Positions 1-8,551 of a stretch of DNA of 64,000 nt are shown here, in pieces (the first letter of the stretch is position 1; the number at the start of each line of letters is the position of its first letter). The position numbers were made by a program, and so were the translations under genes. Under the pieces are notes generated by a model, which was given only the letters and a program-made list of their open reading frames with translations, was not told the origin of the DNA and ran no database searches. The stretch is from Bin87 sp965203195 (GTDB taxonomy: Bacteria; Chloroflexota; Dehalococcoidia; Lucifugimonadales; UBA3495): NCBI GenBank assembly GCA_965203195.1, contig OZ241860.1:3286001-3350000 (forward strand), written 5' to 3'.

Positions 1-192
1 GGTTCCCCGGTAGTTCCGGAACCAGCGAGTTCCGGCGAAATCTACCCCCATATCTACGGGCCAATCAACTTGGATGCCGTCATCAGGGCGCGCGCTCTGC
101 TTCCCGATGCCGTCGCGCCCGGCGGATTTATTCTGGTCGGGCCGGATACGGAAGCCGCGCCGGACACCGACGGGGACGCCGGCGCCGCGTGA
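1..192 (+). CDS. DUF952 family protein, C-terminal part (cut by window edge)
   Basis: The frame that is open from base 1 ends at TGA 190-192 and encodes the end of a DUF952 protein. The stretch IYPHIYGPINLDAV is the typical 'hlYGplnldaV' C-terminal signature of that family, followed by a short Asp/Ala tail. The N-terminus lies outside the window. DUF952 proteins are about 110 residues, cytosolic and of unproven function, with a glutathione-S-transferase-like fold proposed in the literature. The next gene lies downstream in the same frame; apart from this TGA the frame stays open to base 1215. Confidence 0.72.
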   Translation, partial: GSPVVPEPASSGEIYPHIYGPINLDAVIRARALLPDAVAPGGFILVGPDTEAAPDTDGDAGAA

Positions 193-306
193 GCCGGGGG
201 ATGGGATCGCATCCGCTACTCGGCCGAACAGCTGGCGACGATCCGGGCGGCGATTGCCCGTCTGCCCCGGCTGGCCCCGGAGGAAGCGGCGGCGCGGAAC
301 GAGGCG

Positions 307-1215
307 GTGGCGGCCGGCCGCTGCCCGCTGCGGCTGTGGCCCCTGTGGCCCATCGCCGGCGCGGACGCCGGGCTGTGGCGTCTGCTGGCGGAGGATGAGA
401 AAATCGCCGAGTTTTCGGTGTACGGCCTGTTCCCGGCGGCTTACGAAATGGTGTACGGCGGACACTGCGCCGGCGGCCCGGCAACGGCGCGCTACGACGG
501 CCGCACCCGGGGCCGGGTCGCCATCATCAGCCGCCGGCGGAAGGGCGGCGATGACGATGACGATGATGACTATGGCGGTGAGTATGATGACAGCGATGCC
601 GGCGTGGTCATCAAGCCGGCGCAAAGCCGCCGGGAGCCGGAGATCGCCGCCATTGCCGGGCGTCTCAAGATCGGCCCCCGGCAGCGCGCTACCATTCCCG
701 GCTTTATCAGCGAGGAATTCGTTCCCGGCGTCTTTCTGACCGAGCTGCCGCCGGAACGGGCGACGCCGGCGCGAATGCGCGCCATTGGCAAGGCGGTTGC
801 CGCAGCTTTGCGGGGCTTGCACGCCGCCGGCATCTGCTACAACGACGCCACCATATCCGATCCGGAAGGCCGCGCGCACATCATCGTCCGTCCCGATGGC
901 GGCATCCGGCTGATTGATTTCGGGGTGGCGCTGCTGCTGGACGACCATCCGGCCGGGCTGACCTTTGAGGATGCCTACAACGCCGCGCGCACCGACCCGT
1001 CCTTTCGCCTCCTGCGGCGGCTGACCAACCCAGACGCCGATACGCTGGGGCAGCTGGTGTCCGATTACGGCCGGCGTCTGGCCGGCCGGAGTGCGGCGGA
1101 AATCCAGGCGCGCGACTGGAGCATTGCCGACCAGGGGGCGTCTTTCCTCGCCGGACGGTACGGAGCGGCGGCCGGCGCTGCGCTGCGGGATGGGCTTGCC
1201 GCCGGCCGGCCATAG
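307..1215 (+). CDS. Bud32/RIO-like small protein kinase
   Basis: The product is an atypical kinase of about 302 residues. The C-terminal half has a catalytic loop (LHAAGICYNDAT, comparable to the Bud32 pattern LHxxGIxHGDxT, with Tyr-Asn in place of His-Gly) and then a metal-binding DFG motif (RLIDFGVALL). An acidic Asp run and Arg/Lys-rich stretches occur around residues 75-100. GTG 307 is the first standard start in frame after the TGA at 190, but bases 193-306 also read as plausible protein (RYSAEQLATIRAAIARL), so the true start may be a CTG, or the two genes may once have been joined. The substrate is unknown. The lipopolysaccharide-kinase-like (Kdo kinase) group is an alternative assignment. 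Confidence 0.6.
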   Translation: MAAGRCPLRLWPLWPIAGADAGLWRLLAEDEKIAEFSVYGLFPAAYEMVYGGHCAGGPATARYDGRTRGRVAIISRRRKGGDDDDDDDYGGEYDDSDAGVVIKPAQSRREPEIAAIAGRLKIGPRQRATIPGFISEEFVPGVFLTELPPERATPARMRAIGKAVAAALRGLHAAGICYNDATISDPEGRAHIIVRPDGGIRLIDFGVALLLDDHPAGLTFEDAYNAARTDPSFRLLRRLTNPDADTLGQLVSDYGRRLAGRSAAEIQARDWSIADQGASFLAGRYGAAAGAALRDGLAAGRP

Positions 1216-1427
1216 GACGAGACTGCTCCGATTTGCTGTAAATTATCAAAAATCGCCTAAAATTCGTAAAAACCGCATTCCCTACGCTAGGCGTTACCTG
1301 CTATGATGCGCTTTAATCGGCCCCAGCCGGTAACGGGGCTGTGCTGACGATGAGGCTGCTGGGACTTGGGAAACGCGCCCCGTAACCGGCTAATCGCGTG
1401 TCCGGGGGCCGGCCTGGAGGCGCCGCG

Positions 1428-2282
1428 ATGCAGTCTATCGGTGGCCGCAAGCTGCTGGCCCTGGCGGTTTCCAGCCTGGCGGCCATTGCCCTGCTGGCCG
1501 TAGCCGGGTGGATGCTGCTGGGCGGGAGTGACCAGCCCACCGCGTCGGCAGTGCAGATTATCCCGCCGGCAGCCGATGACGGGCCTAAAGATGACCGGGC
1601 TGAAACGGCGGCCGGCCAGTCTAATGCGGACACGGCAGTAGCGTCGCGGGCCGGGGCGGCGGCCCGTTCCGCGACGGACGCGCCGGCGGCGGCCGCATCC
1701 GCATCCTCTCCCGCAGATCCTCCCGATGAGATTGCGGTGTACCTCACCGGGGCGGTGGTCAAGCCGGGCGTGTATGCGATGCGGCCAGGCCAGCGGCTGG
1801 CGGATGCGCTGGAATTGGCGGGCGGCCCCACCGGGGACGCCGCCCTGCATCAAATCAACCTGGCCGCATATCTGGCCGACGCCGCCCACTACCGGATCCC
1901 GGCGGTGGGGGAGGCGGAAGCGCCGGCTGCCGCCAGCCCGCCGGCTGCTGCCAGCCCGCCGGCTGCTGCCAGCCCGCCGGCGGGCACCGTTGCCGTCGCG
2001 GTTGCCGTTGCCCCAATTGCCGGGGGCAGCCCGGCCGCGGCGTCGGCGCCGGCGTCGTCATCGCCCGCCGCCAGTTGCGGCACGCCGCTTGACATCAATA
2101 CGGCTACGGCCGACTGCTTGCAGACGCTGCCGGGCATCGGGCGGGTGCGCGCCGAGTCTATTGTGGCGCACCGGCAGCAGGCGGGGCCATTTGCGGCGAT
2201 TGAGGGCATTACCGAGGTGTCCGGCATTGGCAGCGGCATCTACGGGCAGATCGCCAAACTGATTACCGCCGGCCCGCGTTAG
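1428..2282 (+). CDS. comEA: ComEA-type DNA-uptake protein (SLBB + helix-hairpin-helix)
   Basis: ComEA is the membrane-anchored double-stranded DNA receptor of natural transformation. The 284-residue product has one N-terminal membrane segment (about residues 8-31), a low-complexity spacer, an SLBB domain (about 101-165, with VYLTGAVVKPGVY), an Ala-Pro linker built from three 18-bp tandem repeats (AAASPP units), and a C-terminal helix-hairpin-helix domain (DINTAT, LPGIGRVRAESIVAHR) that binds DNA. ATG 1428 was chosen because GGAGG at 1416-1420 sits 7 nt before it; a GTG at 1398 lacks such a site. comEC follows after 44 bp, the usual competence order. Confidence 0.92.
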   Translation: MQSIGGRKLLALAVSSLAAIALLAVAGWMLLGGSDQPTASAVQIIPPAADDGPKDDRAETAAGQSNADTAVASRAGAAARSATDAPAAAASASSPADPPDEIAVYLTGAVVKPGVYAMRPGQRLADALELAGGPTGDAALHQINLAAYLADAAHYRIPAVGEAEAPAAASPPAAASPPAAASPPAGTVAVAVAVAPIAGGSPAAASAPASSSPAASCGTPLDINTATADCLQTLPGIGRVRAESIVAHRQQAGPFAAIEGITEVSGIGSGIYGQIAKLITAGPR

Positions 2283-2326
2283 CCGTGGCCCGGCCGGCGC
2301 GCCGCAGTTCCCTGTAGTTCCTGCGA

Positions 2327-4795
2327 ATGCGGCTGTTTCCGGAGCCGGCGCTGGCGGTTCTGCTGGCCGGCGCCGGGTTGGGGCTATGGCTGGATGCGCC
2401 CCTGCCCTCGGCGCATCCCCTGCTGTTGCTGGCGCTGGCCGGGGTGGCGCTGGCGGCGGTTCTGCGGACGCTGCGTCTGCCGGCGGGGCCGGCGCTGCTG
2501 GCGGCCATCCTGCTGCTGAGCGTATGGCGCGGAGAAACGGCGCCGCCCGCCGGACTGCCGGCCGTGCCGACGGGAGCGGCAATAGAGGCCACGTTGCTGA
2601 TCGCCGACGCCCCGGCGCCGGCGGGCGGCGGACGCTACCGCTTTCGGGGACAGGTCGTCGCCACGCCGGACGGGCGGCCCGGCGGCGCGCCGGCGGAGGC
2701 CAACCTGCTGGTGTACGCCTTGCCGCCGCCGGAGCTGACGGCGCAACGGACAGCGCCGTATCTGCGCTATGGCGATACCATCCGGCTGCGGGGACAGCTG
2801 GAACTGCCCAAGCCCATTGGCGATTTTGACTACGCGGCCTGGCTGGCCGGGCAGGGCATCGCGGCGGTTATGTGGGCGCAGGAAACGGAGGCGGTGGCCA
2901 CCGGGGGCGGTAACGGGCTGCGCCGGGCCTTGCACCGGGCGCGGGGCGCTCTGGCCGGGGCGTTGCAACGAGCCATGCCGGCGCCGCAGTCGGGGCTGGG
3001 CACGGCGCTGCTGCTGGGGATACGGACGGAGCTGCCCGCCGCCGTCAAGGAAGATTTTCGCGCGGCGGGGATGTCGCACTTGCTCGCCATCTCCGGTTTG
3101 CATATCGGCATCGCCATGGCGCTGGCGCTGGGAATGGCGCAGGCCATCGCCGGGCGGGGGCATCCGGCGGCGGTGGCGGCGACGCTGCTGGTGGTGTGGG
3201 GGTATGCCGTGCTGTCGGGTTTGGAGCCGCCGGTGACGCGGGCGGCGATAATGGGCAGCCTGGCGCTGGCGTCGGGCTTAACCGGCCGGGGCGTCCGGGG
3301 GCTGGCCGCCCTGCTGCTGGCGGCGGCGGCAATGGTGATGGTCGAGCCGGCATTGCTGGGCAGCCTGTCTTTCCAGTTGAGTTTCACCGCAATGGTCGGC
3401 GTCATTGTGGGGCTGCCGGTCATCGCGGCGCTGACGGCGGTGGCCACGGCGCCACTGGCGGCATCGGACGCCTGGCCGGCGCGCTGGGCGCAGTACGGGT
3501 TGACGCTGCTGATTGCCTCGGTGGTCATCTCAAGCACGACTACGCTGGCCACGCTGCCGCTGGCGGCGCTGCATTTCGGGGCGATACCGCTGCTGAGCGT
3601 GCCGGCCACGATACTGGCGATGCCGGCGATGCCCGCCGCTCTGCTGGGCGCGGCGGCAACGGCCCTGGCCGGGCTGGTCTGGGCGCCACTGGCGGTGGTC
3701 GTGGGCGCGCTGGCCTGGGCGCCGCTGGAGTGGCTGATTTGGGTGGCCGGCAAGATGCCGCCGGCGTTGCTGCCGGCCGGCTGGCTGACGCCGGCGCTGG
3801 CGGCGTTGTGGTACGCCGGGCTGGCCGGGCTGGCGCTGCTGGCGTCAGCGCGGCGGCTGCGGCGGGCAATGGCGGAATGGCGGCAGCGCCCGCGCTGGCG
3901 TCCCGGCGGAATGGCGGGCGTGGCGGCCGGCGCGGCGCCGGCGGTGGCCATCGTCGCGCTGCTGCTGGCGGGGCAGTGTTCCGGCGCCGGCGCCGACGGG
4001 CGGCTGCATCTGTATGTGCTGGACATCGGGCAGGGCGACGCCATTCTGGTAGCAACGCCCGGCGGGCGGCAGCTGCTGGTGGACGGCGGGCCGGACGCCG
4101 GGGACACGCTGGCGGCGCTGGGGCCACTGCTGCCGCCCGGCGACCGCACGCTGGACGCAGTGGCGGCAACGCATCTGGACAGCGACCACATCGGAGGGCT
4201 GCTGGGCGTGCTGGGGCGGTACAAGGCCGGGGCGACGCTGGAAAGCGCCGTGGTTACGCCGGACAGCGCGCTCTATCCGCAGTGGCGGCGGGCCACGGAG
4301 GCCGGCCAGGGTGGGCGCGCCCGCGCCGTCCGCATTGCGGCGGGTCATCGCATTGACCTGGGCGACGGCGTGACGCTGGAAGCGCTGTACCCGCCGGCGG
4401 AAGGACTGCCGCCGGGCGTGCGCCCCACGGCGAACAACGGCAGCCTGGCGTTGCGGCTAACCTACGGGCAGGTGTCTTTTCTGCTGGCGGGCGACATTGA
4501 AGCGGACGCCGAGCGTTACCTGATGCGGACCGGCAATATCGGCTCCGATGTGCTGAAGGTGGGGCATCACGGCAGCCGGTCGTCAACATCGGCGGCCTTT
4601 CTGGAGGCGGTGTCCCCGCAGAGCGCGGCGATTTCCGCCGGGCGCGACAACGGGTACGGGCATCCTCATCCCGAGGTGATGTCCCGTCTGGAAGGGGCAG
4701 TAGGGCCGGAGCGCGTTTTCCTGACGGCCCGCGACGGGACGATTGAGTATATCAGCGACGGGGTGCGGCTGTGGGTGGAAACGCACGGGCGTTAG
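2327..4795 (+). CDS. comEC: ComEC/Rec2 DNA-uptake channel with metallo-beta-lactamase domain
   Basis: ComEC forms the inner-membrane channel that passes single-stranded DNA into the cytoplasm. The 822-residue product has N-terminal hydrophobic segments, an extracytoplasmic domain, the multi-spanning Competence domain (about 225-510, with the family signature SHLLAISGLHIGI) and a C-terminal metallo-beta-lactamase-like domain (about 560-815) with LDIGQGDAILV, HLDSDHIGG and VGHHGSRSST, thought to degrade the non-transported strand. Length and domain order are normal for full-length ComEC. With comEA directly upstream this is a two-gene late-competence unit. The DNA is strongly biased to G-ending codons. 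Confidence 0.95.
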   Translation: MRLFPEPALAVLLAGAGLGLWLDAPLPSAHPLLLLALAGVALAAVLRTLRLPAGPALLAAILLLSVWRGETAPPAGLPAVPTGAAIEATLLIADAPAPAGGGRYRFRGQVVATPDGRPGGAPAEANLLVYALPPPELTAQRTAPYLRYGDTIRLRGQLELPKPIGDFDYAAWLAGQGIAAVMWAQETEAVATGGGNGLRRALHRARGALAGALQRAMPAPQSGLGTALLLGIRTELPAAVKEDFRAAGMSHLLAISGLHIGIAMALALGMAQAIAGRGHPAAVAATLLVVWGYAVLSGLEPPVTRAAIMGSLALASGLTGRGVRGLAALLLAAAAMVMVEPALLGSLSFQLSFTAMVGVIVGLPVIAALTAVATAPLAASDAWPARWAQYGLTLLIASVVISSTTTLATLPLAALHFGAIPLLSVPATILAMPAMPAALLGAAATALAGLVWAPLAVVVGALAWAPLEWLIWVAGKMPPALLPAGWLTPALAALWYAGLAGLALLASARRLRRAMAEWRQRPRWRPGGMAGVAAGAAPAVAIVALLLAGQCSGAGADGRLHLYVLDIGQGDAILVATPGGRQLLVDGGPDAGDTLAALGPLLPPGDRTLDAVAATHLDSDHIGGLLGVLGRYKAGATLESAVVTPDSALYPQWRRATEAGQGGRARAVRIAAGHRIDLGDGVTLEALYPPAEGLPPGVRPTANNGSLALRLTYGQVSFLLAGDIEADAERYLMRTGNIGSDVLKVGHHGSRSSTSAAFLEAVSPQSAAISAGRDNGYGHPHPEVMSRLEGAVGPERVFLTARDGTIEYISDGVRLWVETHGR

Positions 4796-4886
4796 ACGGC
4801 AGGGTGTCGGGCGGTGGCGGGGCTTGCCGGCCGGCCGGCGGTTGCTCGCGCCGGTTTTATGGCCGCGCGGCTCCGGGGTTGTTGTG

Positions 4887-4892
4887 TATAAT
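4887..4892 (+). promoter_or_regulatory. Possible -10 element before the small helical gene pair
   Basis: TATAAT lies 19 nt before the first in-frame ATG (4911) and 34 nt before the preferred ATG (4926). No convincing -35 box is visible at 16-18 bp, so this is a weak call resting on the -10 match alone. Confidence 0.3.
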
Positions 4893-4925
4893 TCGGGTTG
4901 TGAATCGCGTATGAGGGCAAGGCTT

Positions 4926-5309
4926 ATGACCGCCGTCACATCCGCTGCCAGCGCCGCGCCGGCGCCGGTGGCTTCTCTGGACGAAGTTGAACGGCAGTTC
5001 GCCGCCGGCAACTATGTTGAATCCTCCCGGCTGCTTTGGGAAGCCACGCGGGAGACCTTCCTGATGCTGGGCGCAGCGCACGGACTGAATACCGGCGATG
5101 TCCGCGCCATCGCCTATGCTCTGGACGAAAAGTACGGGCTGGAGCATCATTACCTGGGGCGGCTGATTGCCGGCCGGATGATGCGCGACCACGCCGAAAT
5201 GGAAGCGCTGGAACCCCACGAGCTGGAAATCCCCCATTGCCGTCTGCCCGAATTCATTCGCCGGAGCTACGGGGAGTTTGGCTTTGATGACGCCGTCCGC
5301 AATTCGTAG
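4926..5309 (+). CDS. Small all-helical protein, HEPN/PaREP1-like
   Basis: The product of about 127 residues is predicted to be mostly helical. Residues about 18-60 (DEVERQFAAGNYVESSRLLWEA) resemble the 'G-x-x-x-x-A-x-x-x-x-W-x-A-A' pattern of PaREP1/HEPN-fold proteins. No catalytic RxxxxH pair is obvious. ATG 4926 is preferred because it follows the AAGG-containing leader and begins just before the conserved part; ATG 4911 is possible. It overlaps the next gene by 23 nt, so the two are probably translationally coupled and may form one complex. Function is unknown. Confidence 0.6.
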   Translation: MTAVTSAASAAPAPVASLDEVERQFAAGNYVESSRLLWEATRETFLMLGAAHGLNTGDVRAIAYALDEKYGLEHHYLGRLIAGRMMRDHAEMEALEPHELEIPHCRLPEFIRRSYGEFGFDDAVRNS

Positions 5310-5700
5310 CCGGCAGCGCGCGGAACGCCACCGGGAGCGGGCGGTCAGCTACCGCGCTGACGCCGACCTGCTGCTGGTGCGGTATGGAAAGCCGGATTCG
5401 GCCGGCGCGCTGCTTTACGAAGCGGCCAAGCAGTGCATCAATGAGCAGTGCATCAATGCCCTGGCCAATCAGGCGGGCCAAAACCCCGGTTCCACCGGGG
5501 CGAAAAAATCTTTCCTGTCCGGCCTAGCCAGCCAGTCGCTCGGCAGTTCGCTGGACCTGGAATACGGCTGGACGGCAGCATCCCAGTTGCACATTCATAC
5601 CGACCGGGGCCATCTGGAGGCGGACGAGTTTCGCGATGCGTGGGTGAAGGCGCAGGCTTTCGTGGCCGATATGCTGTTAATCTACGCCGGCAGCAGATGA
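5287..5700 (+). CDS. HEPN-like helical protein, partner of the upstream gene
   Basis: The 137-residue product has the HEPN-type pattern 'AGALLYEAAKQCINALA' interrupted by a small duplication: two near-identical 15-bp units at about 5431-5460 give the residues QCINEQCIN. A second helical block (LEADEFRDAWVKAQAFVADML) closes the fold. ATG 5287 is preferred over the TTG at 5278 because GGGGAG at 5271-5276 is well placed. The overlap with the preceding gene suggests co-translation. HEPN proteins often act as RNases or nucleotidyltransferase partners, but no nuclease motif is certain here. Confidence 0.6.
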   Translation: MTPSAIRSRQRAERHRERAVSYRADADLLLVRYGKPDSAGALLYEAAKQCINEQCINALANQAGQNPGSTGAKKSFLSGLASQSLGSSLDLEYGWTAASQLHIHTDRGHLEADEFRDAWVKAQAFVADMLLIYAGSR

Positions 5701-6147
5701 TGCCGTTGTAGCGCCGGCCCGGGCTGTTGGGGGCGCGGTTGGTTGGAAACCCGGCTTGGCCCGCGCATTGCGTCCGGCAATGTATGATTCGCCGGCTTCC
5801 TTTCGCCGCGAGGCAATCGCAAAGCCGTCGTTGGGGCTGACCGCCAGTAGCAAGGCTGTGGATGCCGACCAGCATTGGAATCCGAATATTTGAAAACACC
5901 CCCAAGTTGGAACCGCCGCCGGGCCGGCTGGCCCGGTTGCAGGGGGCAAGGGCGTGTGTTACTATCCCTGTCGCTACACTGCGGCGTAGCGGCGGGATGT
6001 CGGGATAACAAAGTGATGCCCGGCTGCGGCCGCCTTTCCCCAACTACGCAGCGCCGCCCCGTCCAAGACACGACCTGCTCATCCGACGATACCCCCGATC
6101 AATACCCCTGATACCCGGTCACGCGATACGCTGTCCCGCATCCGGCA
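5701..6147 (+). other. Intergenic stretch without a supported gene
   Basis: No reading frame here looks like a real protein. One stretch (about 5905-5985) superficially recalls a reversed tRNA when translated, but it does not fold into a cloverleaf. The segment probably carries the ribF promoter region; I see no clear -35/-10 pair. Confidence 0.5.
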
Positions 6148-7119
6148 ATGCCTACTCTGGAAAACGCGCCTCCTACCACCTTCCGGCAGAGGCTGGCCGC
6201 CGCCGCGCCCCCGCCGGGGCGCGAGACCGTCATCACCATCGGCGTGTTTGACGGCGTGCATCGCGGCCATCGCCACCTGCTGCGGCGGATGTTTGAGCTG
6301 GCGGCGCCGGCGCTGCTGCCCACGGTCATCACTTTCAGCAATCATCCCGCCGAGGTGGTGAACCCGGAGCGCAGCGTCAGCAAGATCATTACGCCGGACG
6401 AAAAGGTTGACCTGCTGTACGACGCCGGCGCCGGCTGCGTCATCTGCCTGGAGTTCACCAGCGAGCTGGCGAATATGGACGCCAACGAATTTACGGCGCT
6501 GCTGGTGGATTGCCTCCATATGCGGGGCATCGTGGGCGGGCCGGACTTCGCTTTGGGCCGCAACCGCAGCGGCAACCTGGACTATCTGCGGCGGCGCGGC
6601 GCGGCGCTGGGGTTCTGGGTGGAAACGGTGCCGCCGCTGGAAGTGGAAGGCGCCACCGTCCGCAGCCGCCGCGTCCGCAACGCCCTGGCCGACGGCAATG
6701 TGGACGGCGCCGAGTTTTTGCTGGGCCGCCCCTACGCCACCGACGGCGTGGTGGTGCATGGCGCCAAAATGGGGCGGCAGCTCGGCTTTCCCACCGCCAA
6801 CATCGTTCCCACCGCCAATTTCGTCATCCCCGCCGACGGCGTCTATGCCACCTACGCCACCGTTAACGGCGTGCGGCATATGGCGGCGACCAGCATCGGG
6901 GTGCGGCCTACTTTCGGCTTGAGCCAGCGGCTGATTGAAGCCCATCTGCTGGATTTTTCGGATGACATTTACGACTGCAACCTGCGCCTGGAGTTCGTTT
7001 CCCGCCTGCGGGGTCAAGAAACTTTTGACGGCATAGACGCGCTGATTACGCAGATGAACCGGGATGTGACCAATGCCCGGTCTGTTCTGGGGCAGCACGA
7101 CCGCCTGGAACGCGCCTGA
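6148..7119 (+). CDS. ribF: Bifunctional riboflavin kinase / FAD synthetase
   Basis: RibF phosphorylates riboflavin to FMN and adenylylates FMN to FAD. The 323-residue product has the N-terminal nucleotidyltransferase domain with GVFDGVHRGHRHLL (the HxGH-type motif), TFSNHPAEV and the flavin-binding GPDFALGRNRSGN, then the C-terminal riboflavin kinase domain (about 185-305) with GRQLGFPTANI, DGVYAT and the catalytic-region IEAHLLDFSDDIY. Length is normal. It precedes tyrS by 80 bp in the same direction, and the two may share a transcript. Confidence 0.93.
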   Translation: MPTLENAPPTTFRQRLAAAAPPPGRETVITIGVFDGVHRGHRHLLRRMFELAAPALLPTVITFSNHPAEVVNPERSVSKIITPDEKVDLLYDAGAGCVICLEFTSELANMDANEFTALLVDCLHMRGIVGGPDFALGRNRSGNLDYLRRRGAALGFWVETVPPLEVEGATVRSRRVRNALADGNVDGAEFLLGRPYATDGVVVHGAKMGRQLGFPTANIVPTANFVIPADGVYATYATVNGVRHMAATSIGVRPTFGLSQRLIEAHLLDFSDDIYDCNLRLEFVSRLRGQETFDGIDALITQMNRDVTNARSVLGQHDRLERA

Positions 7120-7199
7120 CCGGGTCGGGCCAGGTGGACAACGACCAGCTGATCTGATAACTAATGAGCCGCCCAGCCCACTGGCGGCGGAGGTGTACC

Positions 7200-8489
7200 T
7201 TGACCAGCCTAGCCCAGATTCCTGAAAACCTGTCCGTCATTACCCGACGGGGCGTCAGCCGCATCATCTCCGAGGCGGAGTTTGCGGAGATGATGGGCCG
7301 GGGCCGGCCGCTGCGCCTCAAAATGGGCTTTGACCCCAGCCGGCCGGACATCCACCTGGGCCATGTGGTGGGCCTGCGCAAGCTGCGCCAGCTACAGGAG
7401 CTGGGGCATCAGGTCATCCTTATTGTGGGCGACTGGACGGCGCAAATCGGAGACCCCTCGGGGCGCGCCGCCACCCGCACCATGCTTTCCCACGCCGAGG
7501 TGCTGGAGAACGCTGAGTCCTATATGCGCCAGTTTTTCAAGGTTGTGGACCGCAGCCGCACCCAGGTGGAATGGCAAAGCCAGTGGTTCGGCGATTTTAC
7601 CCTGGCCAATGTGATTGAACTCACCAGCCGCTTTACGGTCAACCAGTTTCTGCACCGGGACGATTTCGCCAACCGCTACGCCCAGAACCGCCCCATCGCC
7701 ATTACGGAACTGCTCTACCCGCTGCTGCAGGCTTACGATTCGGTGGCGATCGAGTCGGATGTGGAGTTTGGCGGCACCGACCAGATGTTCAACCTGCTGG
7801 TGGGACGGGAGTTGCAGGGCATGATGGGGCAGACGCCGCAACAGTGTTTTCTGATGCCCATCCTGCCCGGCACCGACGGCGTGCAAAAGATGAGCAAATC
7901 CCTCGGCAACTATGTGGCACTGGAGGAGCCGCCGCAGGATATGTACGGCAAGGTGATGTCTCTGCCCGACAGCCTGATTATGCCCTACTACGAATATCTT
8001 ACCGATGTGCCCGACGGGGACCTTGCGGAGATGCGGCGGGCGATGGCATCGGACGCCGCCAACCCGATGGACTTTAAGAAGGGCCTGGCGCGCCGCATTA
8101 CCGCCACTTTTCACGATGCCGCTGCCGCCGCTGCCGCCCAGTCGCATTTTGAGCAGGTGGTGCAGCGGCGGGATTTGCCCGGGGAGCTGCCCGAATTCAG
8201 CCTATCGAACTACAAGTCTGCTAAACTCATGTCAAACAAATCTTATTACGTGAATATCAAGCACCTGATACACGATGCTGGTCTTGCCCGCAGTGCCAAC
8301 GATGCGAGAAATCTGTTGCGACAGGGAGCAGTAGAATTAATTCGCGGTGAGAACAGCCGGAGGGAAATGGCTTATAACTGTCCGTTTGTAGAGCGAAAAG
8401 TGATACCTCCAAAAGGTTTGCTAGACGCCATTTATCCTGGCGATGTGATACGGGCCGGGCGGCGGCGGTTTGTGCGGCTGACGGCGTAG
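7200..8489 (+). CDS. tyrS: Tyrosyl-tRNA synthetase
   Basis: Class I aminoacyl-tRNA synthetase charging tRNA-Tyr. The 429-residue product has the HIGH-type HLGH motif (about residue 50), GDWTAQIGDPSG, the tyrosine-site GGTDQMFNLLVGR, KMSKSLGNY (about 230) and a C-terminal S4 RNA-binding domain (about 340-428). TTG 7200 is preferred because GGAGG at 7189-7193 sits 6 nt before it; an in-frame ATG at 7164 has no such site. The DNA of the S4 part (about 8210-8450) is near 46% G+C by hand count with codons such as TTA, ATA, AGA and CGA, unlike the ~67% catalytic part, which suggests a recombinant 3' end. Confidence 0.94.
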   Translation: MTSLAQIPENLSVITRRGVSRIISEAEFAEMMGRGRPLRLKMGFDPSRPDIHLGHVVGLRKLRQLQELGHQVILIVGDWTAQIGDPSGRAATRTMLSHAEVLENAESYMRQFFKVVDRSRTQVEWQSQWFGDFTLANVIELTSRFTVNQFLHRDDFANRYAQNRPIAITELLYPLLQAYDSVAIESDVEFGGTDQMFNLLVGRELQGMMGQTPQQCFLMPILPGTDGVQKMSKSLGNYVALEEPPQDMYGKVMSLPDSLIMPYYEYLTDVPDGDLAEMRRAMASDAANPMDFKKGLARRITATFHDAAAAAAAQSHFEQVVQRRDLPGELPEFSLSNYKSAKLMSNKSYYVNIKHLIHDAGLARSANDARNLLRQGAVELIRGENSRREMAYNCPFVERKVIPPKGLLDAIYPGDVIRAGRRRFVRLTA

Positions 8490-8551
8490 CCGAGAGGCAG
8501 CGACAAGGGGCGGCAAGCGTCCCGTCCAGCGCTTGCCGCCGGCTCGCTTTG

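Noticed and set aside
190..192. TGA between DUF952 and the kinase as selenocysteine
   Set aside because: It is in a linker, no Cys is expected there, and no SECIS-like hairpin is evident downstream.
5905..5985. Reverse-strand translation reads RDSNTRPCPLQ, which recalls the artefact produced by reversed tRNA genes
   Set aside because: No acceptor stem, T loop or anticodon arm can be formed at the right spacing; taken as chance.
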